Assembly (NCBI GenBank): GCA_007693585.1 | Contig: REDH01000102.1 | Location: 1-44,643, forward strand | Direction: 5' to 3' | Length of the DNA stretch: 44,643 bases | Source: Deltaproteobacteria bacterium | GTDB taxonomy: Bacteria; Myxococcota_A; Bradymonadia; REDH01 | Shown here: piece after piece, positions 9,501-17,075 of the stretch | Layout of the letters: each line of letters opens with the position of its first letter | Numbering within the stretch: the first letter of the stretch is position 1 | Made by a program: the position numbers and the translations under genes | The notes under the pieces: model-generated | Seen by the model: the letters and a program-made list of their open reading frames with translations, nothing else | Told to the model about the DNA's origin: nothing | Databases searched by the model: none

Positions 9501-9699
9501 CGGGCACGGCGGGCGCACCGCCGGCCCAGTCGTGCTCCGCCTCCTGCCCATCCCCATCCCCCTCCCGATCCACCGTCGCATGACCCACCGAAGCGAACGG
9601 CATGCTCACGGCGATGAGCGGGGCCACCTGGCCCGCGGTGACGCGGACCGGTTCAGGCTCGGGCAGATCCCCGGACGGCGACGCACCGGGTTCAGTCAT
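6547..9699 (-). CDS. Transmembrane Ser/Thr protein kinase with C-terminal propeller-like sensor region
   Basis: A 1050-residue Hanks-type kinase. The kinase domain spans about residues 68-360: glycine loop GQGGMGSV (76-83), catalytic Lys98 in VAIKV, helix-C Glu113, catalytic loop HHDLSPGN (188-195), metal site DWG (208-210) and TAPE (232-235). HRD is HHD and DFG is DWG, yet the catalytic Asp190, Asn195 and Asp208 are kept, so activity is likely. One membrane helix lies at about 371-388. The ~660-residue C-terminal part contains WD40/propeller-like segments such as GHAERVAALRLSPDGQWLAS near the end, and probably lies in the periplasm. The chosen ATG at 9697-9699 overlaps the upstream FHA gene by 8 nt. 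An in-frame extension of 49 residues upstream lies inside that gene and lacks kinase sequence. The two genes are evidently co-transcribed. Confidence 0.88.
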   Translation of the reverse strand: MTEPGASPSGDLPEPEPVRVTAGQVAPLIAVSMPFASVGHATVDREGDGDGQEAEHDWAGGAPAVPVRYRKVSLLGQGGMGSVWLGHDVLLDRAVAIKVPGADDHRTRMLANEARLAARLDHPGVVAVYDVAKLDGWPCFVMAHVRGRSVRALLLSGEVMRVPRAVRVRWIIEAADAVDSAHQQGLVHHDLSPGNVLVDEQGRVRVIDWGLAVDLRREQPLTGGGGGTPGYTAPEVLAREVATPAADVWSLGAILCDLLAVGDLSDSGPQHDSGPHLATTAPLADGPLPSALVATASTGTTAAAAPMTPEQRLDQVERLDVDDRWKSLLRRCLAATPGDRPATAGGLRDALEDLNRSVLPGPAAGRGRRALTLAGMVLLAMVVATVALRDSPHSGPSSGMGELGTAASPSGVDGAMLMRAAATALAAGEHDAAVASIGDALEARAGAEARRMAWGLLRLPALEIATGGAADGCPNATFHPDGATVACWTASRIELRRGGEVSWSMERSVRDVRLEGDAVVVLDESRAATVLDLDDGDLVHHDPLPGEFSGVGGTTRIRMDRGAILAAPGSGQGPLPVPCEEGAFAVSGGDAPWLVACVEGGVWRMSAHDEPRLLGGSEGTVFTTVAWVDTRDGRRPVGGTRAGDVIVIEGSGVDHGIGEPVERLIPTRWPGVVIAHGMRGRLQALDIAHGGVRAWLPDRRGRVTVLADGRLVVADHAGRWLRWPAEVPLPPLPRHRLQTPHGFTSVAWDAEGDHLVALDGVGRVVAFRPRDGEVLPAARWGEGVGKSIELSPVDGRLRMTGIGDGGTRVVSLAEGIVSVSAPAHPDESIVRGLIHLPGGEVARLAYSSGVLVHDAAGHPLRVLAMHPDARAEARYGDVLGAARDTDGSGVWWVADTGLWWGAGAEEPELRSADTGYSAIVALPDGGVVTARDDALERRDATGAVGWRLEHEREILSLEVHPDAPLLAVGDLDGWILFLDAVTGEELLRWQGHAERVAALRLSPDGQWLASASWDGALMVHPMAPLLGWLAAGRDDAWLAARLRERTRPRR

Positions 9700-10654
9700 C
9701 GGCGAGATCCCCGGTGGCAGCCCGGAGCCGGAGGAGGGCGGCTGGCTGGTCGGACCCCATCGTCGACACCCGGTCCTCGTTCCCCAGATCGAAGGAGACC
9801 CCGCCCGCACCGTCCAGGCGCACCCGACGGGCGTCGATGCCCGCATCGCGCAGGGCCCGGCGCAGGCGGTTGGTCGCCGTGTCCAGCCGGCGCCGCAGCG
9901 AGCGCTCGTCCGAACGGTCTCCCGGCCATACCAGCTCCGTGAGCTCGAGCCACGGCAACGGGCGCCGCGCGGAAATCAGGACGCTGGCCAGACGGCCCGG
10001 AACTCCACCGATCCGGATGGGCCCGCCCCCCACCGGCGTCAGCTCGACGCCATCGTCCCCGAAAAGCACAATCCGAAGCGGCGTCTCGATGCCCGTCCGC
10101 GTGGCCTGCTGCGCCTTCGCGGCCAGCGACACCGGTCTCACCGTCAGCCGCACGTCCCCGCCCAGATCGAGCACGCCCGGCACGAGGCACTCCGCAGCCG
10201 AGCCCCTGCGGGACACCCGCCACTCGGTCCCGAGGGCCCAGAGTACCGCGAGCGCATCCTGCCGGTATCCAGCCACAAGAGCCGGGACCGGAACGTCCAC
10301 CACCGATGTCGTGCCCGCCAGAACCAGAGGCGTGGTCTCCCCCAGAGACACCGCCAGCACCGCGTCGGGAAGCTCCACCTGCAGCACCTCCAGCACGACC
10401 CCGTCCGCCAGCTCCACCACGAGACCCGCCTCGAGCCCCACCTCCGACACAACCCGCCCCCCCACGCGGAAACGCCCGCGCAGCGCCAGCAGCCGCAGGC
10501 TCTCCCCCCGAAGACTGACCAGCGCGTGCGCCTCGCTCACGCGGGCGTCGTCCACCCGAAGCGCTGCCGCCGGCAACCGCCCGATGATGTCCCCGTGCCC
10601 GAGCGGATGGCGCCTCGACCCCGTCCCAAGCTTCACCCACGCCATCGCTCTCAT
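9692..10654 (-). CDS. FHA-domain protein with C-terminal winged-helix-like domain
   Basis: A 320-residue protein. Residues about 15-100 form a forkhead-associated domain, with the phosphothreonine-binding pattern GR-x(11)-RVSEAHALV visible (GRLPAAALRVDDARVSEAHA region). Residues about 215-300 resemble the OmpR/SARP type winged helix: LPWLELTELVWPG, then a basic helix RRRLDTATNRLRRALRDAG and a closing GVSFDL strand. FHA domains bind phosphothreonine on kinase substrates, so this is probably the partner or target of the kinase whose gene overlaps it by 8 nt. It may couple kinase state to DNA binding, but the winged helix in such FHA proteins sometimes binds protein instead. The start ATG at 10652-10654 is supported by an AAGGAA ribosome site just upstream. 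Confidence 0.8.
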   Translation of the reverse strand: MRAMAWVKLGTGSRRHPLGHGDIIGRLPAAALRVDDARVSEAHALVSLRGESLRLLALRGRFRVGGRVVSEVGLEAGLVVELADGVVLEVLQVELPDAVLAVSLGETTPLVLAGTTSVVDVPVPALVAGYRQDALAVLWALGTEWRVSRRGSAAECLVPGVLDLGGDVRLTVRPVSLAAKAQQATRTGIETPLRIVLFGDDGVELTPVGGGPIRIGGVPGRLASVLISARRPLPWLELTELVWPGDRSDERSLRRRLDTATNRLRRALRDAGIDARRVRLDGAGGVSFDLGNEDRVSTMGSDQPAALLRLRAATGDLADD

Positions 10655-10896
10655 GCGTTCCTTCCCTTCACACCGGCCGGGGAGCCTCGCCGCACGCCCC
10701 GGAGGCCCGCACGGGCCACGTCCCGACCACGCCCCTTAGAGACATCACCCGCACCCCGGTCAAGCGCTTCCGCACCGCTCCGCGCAGGCCTGTCCTCAAT
10801 CGGGACAGGGGTGACGCTTGCCTCCCCCGGGCGCATCGCGCTATCCCGCCGTCGGCACTCGCGAGTCGCCACCCTTCCCCCGTTTCCGGAGTTCGC
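10655..10896. promoter_or_regulatory. Divergent promoter region, FHA-kinase operon / lipoprotein
   Basis: These 242 bp separate divergent starts, so promoters for both directions must lie here. I see no clear palindrome or consensus -35/-10 pair. The segment near 10740-10860 is slightly less coding-like than its flanks. Confidence 0.35.
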
Positions 10897-11496
10897 ATGA
10901 CAGCGTCCGCCGCTGTCCCGCCGCACCGCACGCCCACCTCGCGCGCCCCTGGCGCCGGCGTCCCTCCTGCGTCGTCCACTCGCACGACTTCACCGTGGAT
11001 CGCCGCCCCCTTGCTGATCCTCGCCCTGGGCGGCCCGCCCGGGTGCACGGGGCAGGGCGATCGTGCCGAGTCCCCGGACGGCGCGGACTCCCCCGGCCTG
11101 CACCCGGCCGCGCAGCCGGCCACCCCCCCGACCACCCCGCCAGGACCCGACGCCCTCCGCGGCCACTGGACCAGCCTCGACCCGCTCGGTATCGAGCACG
11201 GACTGCACATCGACTGGCCCCGCCTGCGCTGGTTCGTCGACCACCAGCTCGTCCGCGACGAACGCTGCGACATCCACGAACATCGGGCCGCGAACCTCTG
11301 GGTGCGATGCGTCCCCGCCTCCGATGAACCCGCACCCTCGGACGATGCGCCGCAGATCGAGCGAGGACTCACCATCGAGGACGGCGAGCTCGTCCTGTTG
11401 CCCCTCGTCGAGACCCGGTGGCAACGACAACCCGAACAGCATCGACCCGACGGCACCGAGCTCGTCGGCCCGGCCGATCCGGGCAGGACCCCCTAG
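10897..11496 (+). CDS. Putative lipoprotein, unknown function
   Basis: A 199-residue protein with a long N-terminal region, a hydrophobic segment (residues 34-46, WIAAPLLILALGG) and a cysteine at about 50 in GGPPGC. The residues before the cysteine are prolines, so the lipobox is weak; a lipoprotein is likely but not certain. A Pro/Ala/Thr-rich linker follows, then a compact domain (about residues 88-180) with two cysteines in ERCDIHE and LWVRCVP that could form a disulfide. The ATG is preceded by GGAG at good spacing (CCGGAGTTCGCATG). It converges with the next lipoprotein gene, with only 9 bp between the stop codons. I do not recognise the family. Confidence 0.65.
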   Translation: MTASAAVPPHRTPTSRAPGAGVPPASSTRTTSPWIAAPLLILALGGPPGCTGQGDRAESPDGADSPGLHPAAQPATPPTTPPGPDALRGHWTSLDPLGIEHGLHIDWPRLRWFVDHQLVRDERCDIHEHRAANLWVRCVPASDEPAPSDDAPQIERGLTIEDGELVLLPLVETRWQRQPEQHRPDGTELVGPADPGRTP

Positions 11497-11505
11497 GCCG
11501 CAGGC

Positions 11506-12411
11506 TCAACGGAACACCAGCGCGGCCTCCTCGCGACGCTGCCCCGTCTCCTCGCCCCGCGTGATCCGCTGGGTGCGCTCCGCCGCAAGGAACAGCGCGC
11601 TGCCCACTCCCCAGCGCGCCCGCGTCTCCCAGAGAACGCCGACCTCCGCCTCCCACGCCAGCCGCGTAGCGGTGGACCACCAGGTCGCGTCCAGATCGGC
11701 CAGCCGCTCCGGTGTCTCCGCCTCCTCCCGCACCCATGTGAACGAGTACGGCGCGGAACGATGACCATCCAGCCCGATCACGAGGACCATGCCGTCCTGC
11801 TCGCCCGCACCCGCGGACGTCCCCACCACCGGCAGCGGCGGCACGAACCGCACCGTCACCTCCTCCTCGACGACGCGGTCGAGGTGCAGCTCCTCCCCCA
11901 CGCACCGCCACCACTCCTCCCCGCGCTGCAGACCATCCTCGTCACGAAGCTCCCAGTGTACGGCCACCACCCCCGGCGCCGGCGACTCCTCGAGGATCCG
12001 CGTTCGCAGAAAGGCCGCATCCGACGGAGGAAGCGCGTGGTTCACACGCATCCGCTCCGCCTGCCACGTCGACACCGGAAGAGCACAAGGAATCTCGGGC
12101 GCCTCCAGCTCGTCGGGAAGGCCCTCCCCCGGGTCGTCCGCCGGCACCGGGGGCTCCTCTGCGGGGTACAGGACCGCGGGCAGGGCCGCCGGAGCCTCGG
12201 CGCCGACCCGTGCCCGCTCCTCCGACGCACCGGGCCGATGGGTCGCGCTCGGACAGCCCGGGAGAAGCAGCGCAGCCGCAAGCAGCCCGAGCACCGCCGC
12301 ACCTCCGCAGGCGACGGAACCCCACCAGATCGTCGACCGGCATGGACCATCGGGAGACTTGCGGAGCGGAGGATACGTTCGCACGGGCGCTCGGGGCGGA
12401 AACGGGAACAT
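11506..12411 (-). CDS. Putative lipoprotein, unknown function
   Basis: A 301-residue protein with a signal-like hydrophobic stretch and a good lipobox, LLLPGC, the cysteine being near residue 53. The n-region is unusually long (about 30 residues before the hydrophobic core), so the true start may lie later at a non-ATG codon, but no clear alternative is seen. After an Ala/Glu/Pro-rich linker, residues 105-300 look like a secreted domain of mixed strands, with two conserved-looking cysteines (EIPCALP and EWWRCVG). The family is not recognised. Its start lies only 17 bp from the divergent start of the next + gene, so the promoter must overlap coding sequence or the 5' end is shorter than given. 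Confidence 0.6.
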   Translation of the reverse strand: MFPFPPRAPVRTYPPLRKSPDGPCRSTIWWGSVACGGAAVLGLLAAALLLPGCPSATHRPGASEERARVGAEAPAALPAVLYPAEEPPVPADDPGEGLPDELEAPEIPCALPVSTWQAERMRVNHALPPSDAAFLRTRILEESPAPGVVAVHWELRDEDGLQRGEEWWRCVGEELHLDRVVEEEVTVRFVPPLPVVGTSAGAGEQDGMVLVIGLDGHRSAPYSFTWVREEAETPERLADLDATWWSTATRLAWEAEVGVLWETRARWGVGSALFLAAERTQRITRGEETGQRREEAALVFR

Positions 12412-12428
12412 CGGACGCGGAGCCCACC

Positions 12429-13262
12429 ATGCGCCTGTGCGAGAATGCCGTCTACGTCAAGATCACGACCGCCGAGGACGTGCTGGACGACGGGACGGTC
12501 CAGACCCTCCTCGAGCAGGCGGGCCTCGTCGCCGGCGGGACACCGACCCGGTTCCGGGACCTCGTGCGAAGGTCCCCCGAGCGGACCGCCGAGGAAGGGA
12601 TCGCCGCCCTCGAGGAGGGCAGGGGGGCGGGACTCCACCAGAGCGCACGGTTCCGCTTCGAGGGCGACCCCGATGGACCCCTGCGCTCCCTCGAGGTTCA
12701 CGCCATGGCGCACCCCTACACCGGCGAGCACGTGACCCAGATCGAGTTCCGCTGGTCGCGGTCGGTGCTGGAGAACCCCGAACAGCGCGAGCGACTCGCG
12801 GCGTTCGTCCGCGAAGCCATCCGGCGGACACGGCCTCTGCACGCCCACGCCCACGACGTCGACGACAACGCCATGCAGCTCGTGGACAGCCCCGGCCTGC
12901 TGCGCATGGGCTACGGCCGTGAACCGGACGAGCTCGGAGCCAGCGACCGCCCCGGGCGCGAGATCAGCCGGGGCACCTGGCGCCTCGTTCCGAACTGGAT
13001 GACCTACATCGGACCCCCGCTCATCGAGGCCCTCGACGAAGCCGGCGACGGACCCATCGAGCCCGGGGAGCTTCCCCCGCACGACTCCATCGCCGGAGGA
13101 TGGCTCTTCACGCTGAAGGCAGACCCCGCCACCCCCTGCGAACCCCGCTTCCGCGACGCACAGCGCGCCCTCCGCACCACCCTCCGGTTCGACGAGCTCG
13201 CCCGAAGGACGGGCCGCAACCTCGGCTACTGGGCGCGCCGGTCCAGGAAGGAGACGTCCTGA
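12429..13262 (+). CDS. Conserved-looking cytoplasmic protein, unknown function
   Basis: A 277-residue protein without signal peptide or membrane helix, acidic and charged, with a regular alpha/beta-looking composition. I do not recognise the family. The start at 12429 is chosen because a GGAG site precedes it (GCGGAGCCCACCATG) and conserved-looking sequence (MRLCENAVYVKITTAEDVL) begins there; an in-frame ATG at 12342 would overlap the divergent lipoprotein gene. The last codons and the TGA at 13260-13262 fall in the first copy of a tandem repeat, so the C-terminus may have been altered by repeat growth. Confidence 0.6.
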   Translation: MRLCENAVYVKITTAEDVLDDGTVQTLLEQAGLVAGGTPTRFRDLVRRSPERTAEEGIAALEEGRGAGLHQSARFRFEGDPDGPLRSLEVHAMAHPYTGEHVTQIEFRWSRSVLENPEQRERLAAFVREAIRRTRPLHAHAHDVDDNAMQLVDSPGLLRMGYGREPDELGASDRPGREISRGTWRLVPNWMTYIGPPLIEALDEAGDGPIEPGELPPHDSIAGGWLFTLKADPATPCEPRFRDAQRALRTTLRFDELARRTGRNLGYWARRSRKETS

Positions 13263-13405
13263 GCAGGGCAGGGGGAACGCTCGGCCCACGCCGGTGCGGC
13301 CAGGAGACGTCCCGAGGCAGGGCAGGGGGAACGCTCGGCCCGCGCCGGTGCGGCCAAGGAGACGTCCCGGGCAGGGCAGGGGGAAACGCTCAGCCGGCGC
13401 CGGTC
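13251..13405. repeat. Three-copy ~54-bp tandem repeat at a convergent gene junction
   Basis: Copies begin with GAGACGTC at 13251, 13304 and 13359, giving periods of 53 and 55 bp. Each copy carries a GGCAGGGGGAA block followed by a GC-rich near-palindrome (CCGCGCCGGTGCGG in copy 2). The third copy is more diverged. Copy 1 covers the stop codon of the + gene and copy 3 runs past the stop of the convergent YkgJ-type gene, so the repeat fills the whole intergenic space. The palindromes could act as bidirectional terminators, but no T-tract is present. Confidence 0.85.
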
Positions 13406-14040
13406 CGCAGGAGCCGGTCGAGTCCGAGGGCGATCGTGGTTCGGTCGGCCGGCAACCCCTCCACGTGGGCTCGAACCTCCAGGCGAGCCAGCCGATCGTT
13501 GAGATCCAGGACGTCCGTCGACACCACAGGGTGACCCTCCGTCAGGTCGATGGGGCAGGAGAAGTCCAGCACATCCCCCTCCAGGGCCCACTGCGCACCG
13601 CGAAGCCTGCACGGCTGCGGCCGCATGGCGTGCGCGACACAGGTCTGCGAGACCTCGTCGAGAAACGGACACGGCGCATCGGCGAGTGCGTCGCACATGG
13701 CGTCGAAGGCCTCCTCGCCGATCGCGTCGAGTTCCACCGGATCCCGGGCATCCAGGTCGAGCACCGCGCGCTGGCGCGCCGCCGCATCCCGGATGCGCTC
13801 CAGTACCGCGCGTCGCAGCCCGGTCTCGAGCCCGGAGACCGCCTCCAGGAGCAACAGAAGATCCGAGCGGCTCACGTCGAAGGGGCCGTAGCAGCACGCG
13901 GCGCAACCCGGGACGCACGGGTGCGCCTCGCCCGTGGACGCCTCCACCCGCCGCTGGTGCGCGATGAACTGCTCGTCCAGCTCCTGCAGCAAGAGCAGCG
14001 TCTGCGTGTTGAACTCGTGCGGCATCTTCCGAGGATCCAT
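13390..14040 (-). CDS. YkgJ-family cysteine cluster protein
   Basis: A 216-residue protein with the metal-binding cysteine pattern of the YkgJ / CxxCxxCC family: Cys42, Cys46, Cys49 and Cys50 in PCVPGCAACCYG, then the second part CPFLDEVSQTCVAHAMRPQPCR in the middle. Family members are thought to bind zinc or iron-sulfur; their biochemical role is mostly unknown. The length is typical. The C-terminal end lies inside the tandem repeat. The start ATG at 14038-14040 has a GGAA-like ribosome site; an alternative ATG five codons later is possible. Confidence 0.82.
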   Translation of the reverse strand: MDPRKMPHEFNTQTLLLLQELDEQFIAHQRRVEASTGEAHPCVPGCAACCYGPFDVSRSDLLLLLEAVSGLETGLRRAVLERIRDAAARQRAVLDLDARDPVELDAIGEEAFDAMCDALADAPCPFLDEVSQTCVAHAMRPQPCRLRGAQWALEGDVLDFSCPIDLTEGHPVVSTDVLDLNDRLARLEVRAHVEGLPADRTTIALGLDRLLRTGAG

Positions 14041-14112
14041 GAACCGTTCCGAACTGGGGCCCGCGGGGGGATCTCCCCGAGTGCGGCAGGGACGTCAAAA
14101 AACGACCACCCG

Positions 14113-16380
14113 CTACTCGCCTTCCGCCGCCTCGACCTCGGGTGACGCCCCGCGGCTGAAGTCACGCCACAGGGTCGCCCGATCCTGCCAGGTCCGGGCC
14201 TCCTCGCGGCGGCCGGCCTCGTACAGGGCCTCCCCGATGAGCCGGGCCGACTCCGTCATGGTCTCGAAGTCCGCCGAAGCCACGCCGAGCAGCCAGGCCT
14301 CCTGCATCCGCTCGAACCCACGCTCCACCTGCCCCATGCGCATGTCGAAGAGACCGGTGAGCAGCAGGGCCTGCGCCGCATCCAGGTTGCGGCCGAGCCG
14401 GAGCGCGAGCTGCCCGCTGAGGCTCAGGTTCCGGATGGCGCTCGAGAGCACTCCGGCCCCCTCCGGTCCCTGACCCACCCGGGGAAGTCGCTCGAGCTGA
14501 ACCTGTCCGGCAGCACTGAGCATCTCCACCGCGCCGTGGAAGGTGCCCGCCTCCATGTGCGCGACCGCTGCGCGCTCGTAGGCCGTCCCCGCATCCCGCA
14601 GGCTCCCTGTCACCCGAAGCAGATGACCGGAGCGCTCCAGGATCCGGGCGCGGGTCGGCGCGTTCCCGCTCTCCTCGGCCGCCCGCAGCGCGCGTTCCAT
14701 GTGGACCATGCTCCGCTGCGTGTCCTCCACGATCAGGTAGAACTCCGACACCAGCAGGTGGTGCCGGGCGGCCGCACCGGCACCGATGCGCTCCGCGGCC
14801 GCCTCCAGCGCGTCCAGCAACAGCAGGCTGCCCGCCGGATCGTCCTGCGCCTCCAGCAGCAACGCCCGCTCGATCCCGATCCGGTACTGCTGCTCGGCGT
14901 CCTCCCCGTCCGCCAGGGCCTCCGCCTCGCGCAACCGGGCCTCGGCCTCGTCGAGCCGCTCCAGCCGCGCCAGCGCCTGCGCCGCGAGGACCGCGTTGAG
15001 GGCCGCGCGCTCCCCAGGCTCCATCGCCAGAGCCCCCTCCGCGTACGCCAGCAGATCCTCGGCCCACAGCCGACGCTCCCCCAGATCCAGATGCAGGCTC
15101 GCACGGATCGATCGGGCGTTCACCACCACCCAGTCGTCATTGTCCCGCTCCCCTTCGGCGATGTCCTCGTTCATGAGGATGAACGCCTCCGCATGCTGCT
15201 CCAGATTCGCCCAGCGCAGCGCGAGGTGCTCCCGCAGATGGTACTCCATCCACCGTCGCTCCGCGCGGTCCCGGAGCGACACCTCGAGCAGCCAGGCCGC
15301 CAGCAGGTGGTCACCGCGGGCGGCAAGACCCGCCGCCAGCGCCGAAAGCGCCACGTCCCCCGCAGCGCCCCCCGGTTCGTTCCCCGCCGGCAGCCCGCCC
15401 GTCATGATGCCGACCAGCGCAGCGTCGCGCGGCGACTCGCCCGTCGTCGTCGTGTGCATCCGCACCTCGCCTCCCGGGAGGATCGCGCCCCACACCACGA
15501 TCGCGTGCTCCTCCCGGTCCAGGGCCGCCCGCATCGCCCCGTCCGCATCGGGCAGGGCCGGGTCGATCCAGGTGTCCACCAACTCGACCGTCACGTTCGA
15601 GAGCTGGTGCGCCTCCACCAGGTCGAACAGCGCCTCGTCCACCGGAAGCCGCTCGCCATCCGGACCGAACGGACCGACCAGGACCGTCACCGGAAGCGGA
15701 GACTCCTCGGGACGAAGCTGCCCGAAAACGGCCACCTGACCCTCCTCCACAGGATCCGTCGCGTGCAGGATGATCCCGGTTGCCTCCCGATCGATCACGT
15801 CCGTGAGCTGCACGATCGCGCCGTACCGGTCCGCACGCCGATGCGGCGGCACGCCCCGGTTCGCGATCAGATACAGGTCTCCCTCCTCCATGCCGACACG
15901 CTCGCCCCCACGAAGCTGCACGATGTCGCCATCCACGGCGATGATCTCCACCGCCGCCTTGGAACCCGCCAGCGGGCGCAGGGCGTCCGTAAACCGGATC
16001 CGCAGGTGCTCCGTGCCCGTGTGCTGACGGATGGCGTGGATCAGCGGCCGTCCCTCCCGGTGCGCCGACACCTCGCCGATCCCGATCACCGGGCGCTGCA
16101 GGCCCGTCCCCTCCGGCCATTCGGCCGGCTCGAGCACGAACGCCGCCGGAGACCCCGGCGCCACCCCGGCGCTCGAGAAGCGCAGCGTCCCCGGCGGCTC
16201 CTGCTCGACGCGCAGCGCGGCCAGCGCTTCCGGATCCACGACCTGGGTGCCCGCCGAGCAGCCGAACAGGAGAAGGGCGACACCCACCCACAACCACGGC
16301 AAGCTCATCCGCGGACAGGCCAGGGCCCAGGGGCCACCCGGCGTGCCGGGGGTCGACAGGAAGCGGGAACGATGGTGCAT
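14113..16380 (-). CDS. TPR-rich outer-surface or periplasmic lipoprotein
   Basis: A 755-residue protein when started at the ATG at 16378-16380. A hydrophobic segment (WLWVGVALLLFGC) ends in a lipobox with cysteine about residue 41. A shorter start at 16308 would leave only 16 residues before the cysteine and no basic n-region; a longer GTG-started form would reach to within 4 bp of frr. Residues 60-350 form a mixed strand domain; the C-terminal half (about 380-730) is Ala/Leu/Glu-rich helical sequence typical of tetratricopeptide repeats, with repeated A-x(2)-L-x(6)-A-x(2)-A patterns. TPR lipoproteins act as scaffolds for envelope complexes; the partner is unknown. It follows frr on the same strand after a 112-bp gap and may share its transcript. 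Confidence 0.72.
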   Translation of the reverse strand: MHHRSRFLSTPGTPGGPWALACPRMSLPWLWVGVALLLFGCSAGTQVVDPEALAALRVEQEPPGTLRFSSAGVAPGSPAAFVLEPAEWPEGTGLQRPVIGIGEVSAHREGRPLIHAIRQHTGTEHLRIRFTDALRPLAGSKAAVEIIAVDGDIVQLRGGERVGMEEGDLYLIANRGVPPHRRADRYGAIVQLTDVIDREATGIILHATDPVEEGQVAVFGQLRPEESPLPVTVLVGPFGPDGERLPVDEALFDLVEAHQLSNVTVELVDTWIDPALPDADGAMRAALDREEHAIVVWGAILPGGEVRMHTTTTGESPRDAALVGIMTGGLPAGNEPGGAAGDVALSALAAGLAARGDHLLAAWLLEVSLRDRAERRWMEYHLREHLALRWANLEQHAEAFILMNEDIAEGERDNDDWVVVNARSIRASLHLDLGERRLWAEDLLAYAEGALAMEPGERAALNAVLAAQALARLERLDEAEARLREAEALADGEDAEQQYRIGIERALLLEAQDDPAGSLLLLDALEAAAERIGAGAAARHHLLVSEFYLIVEDTQRSMVHMERALRAAEESGNAPTRARILERSGHLLRVTGSLRDAGTAYERAAVAHMEAGTFHGAVEMLSAAGQVQLERLPRVGQGPEGAGVLSSAIRNLSLSGQLALRLGRNLDAAQALLLTGLFDMRMGQVERGFERMQEAWLLGVASADFETMTESARLIGEALYEAGRREEARTWQDRATLWRDFSRGASPEVEAAEGE

Positions 16381-16492
16381 GGCGTGAAGGGTGGAAGACG
16401 GTGGCCGCGCGGCGATGCGCCGCGGCAATGTCGTCCACTCTGGGAACGGCGCGCAGGGATGTCCACCGGCACCGAACCCCGCCGACACCCGA

Positions 16493-17050
16493 TCAGACCT
16501 CGAGGATCTGCTTCTCCTTGTCCTCCACCATCTGATCGATGGAGGCGACGGCCTTGTCCGTCGACGTCTGCACGTCAGCCATGCCGCCGTGCATCTCGTC
16601 CTCGCTGATGTCGCCGTCCTTCTGGAGGCTCTTCAGCATGTCGTTCGCATCCCGACGTGCACCGCGAATGGCGATGCGGGCATCCTCGCCCAGACGCCGC
16701 GCCTGCTTCGCCAGCTCCTCGCGGCGCTCGCCGGTGAGCGCGGGAATCGGGATCCGGATGATGTTGCCGTCGCTGTTCGGGTTCAGGCCCAGGTCGGACG
16801 CGTGGATGGCCTTCTCGATCGTCCCGAGTATGGTGCGATCGAAGGGCGCCACCGTCAGCAGCCGAGGCTCGGGGGCCTTCACCGCCGCCACCTGGTTCAG
16901 CGGAGTCGGCGTGCCGTAGTACTCCACCCGCACACGGTCGAGAATGCTCGGGTTCGCCCGACCCGTCCGAATCTTCGAGAGCTCCCGGGACAGCGCCTGC
17001 CGGGCCTTCTCGAAACGCTCCTCCAGCTCGGTCATGATGTCGTCGATCAT
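16493..17050 (-). CDS. frr: Ribosome recycling factor
   Basis: A 185-residue protein of exactly the expected length. Recognisable family segments include SKIRTGRANPSILDRV, YYGTPTPLNQVA, the central PFDRTILGTIEKAI, and LGLNPNSDGNIIRIPIP, followed by the RRELAKQARRLGEDARIAIR-like helix. It splits post-termination ribosomes together with EF-G. The ATG at 17048-17050 is preceded by a strong AGGAGGAAG ribosome site. It follows pyrH by 25 bp, the usual order. Confidence 0.97.
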   Translation of the reverse strand: MIDDIMTELEERFEKARQALSRELSKIRTGRANPSILDRVRVEYYGTPTPLNQVAAVKAPEPRLLTVAPFDRTILGTIEKAIHASDLGLNPNSDGNIIRIPIPALTGERREELAKQARRLGEDARIAIRGARRDANDMLKSLQKDGDISEDEMHGGMADVQTSTDKAVASIDQMVEDKEKQILEV

Positions 17051-17075
17051 CGCTTCCTCCTCGGTTCCGAATGCC

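Noticed and set aside
6547-9699. Pseudokinase call from the HHD and DWG changes
   Set aside because: Catalytic Asp190, metal-binding Asn195 and Asp208, and Lys98 are all present.
13251-13405. CRISPR-like array
   Set aside because: Three contiguous degenerate copies without unique spacers; it is a plain tandem repeat.
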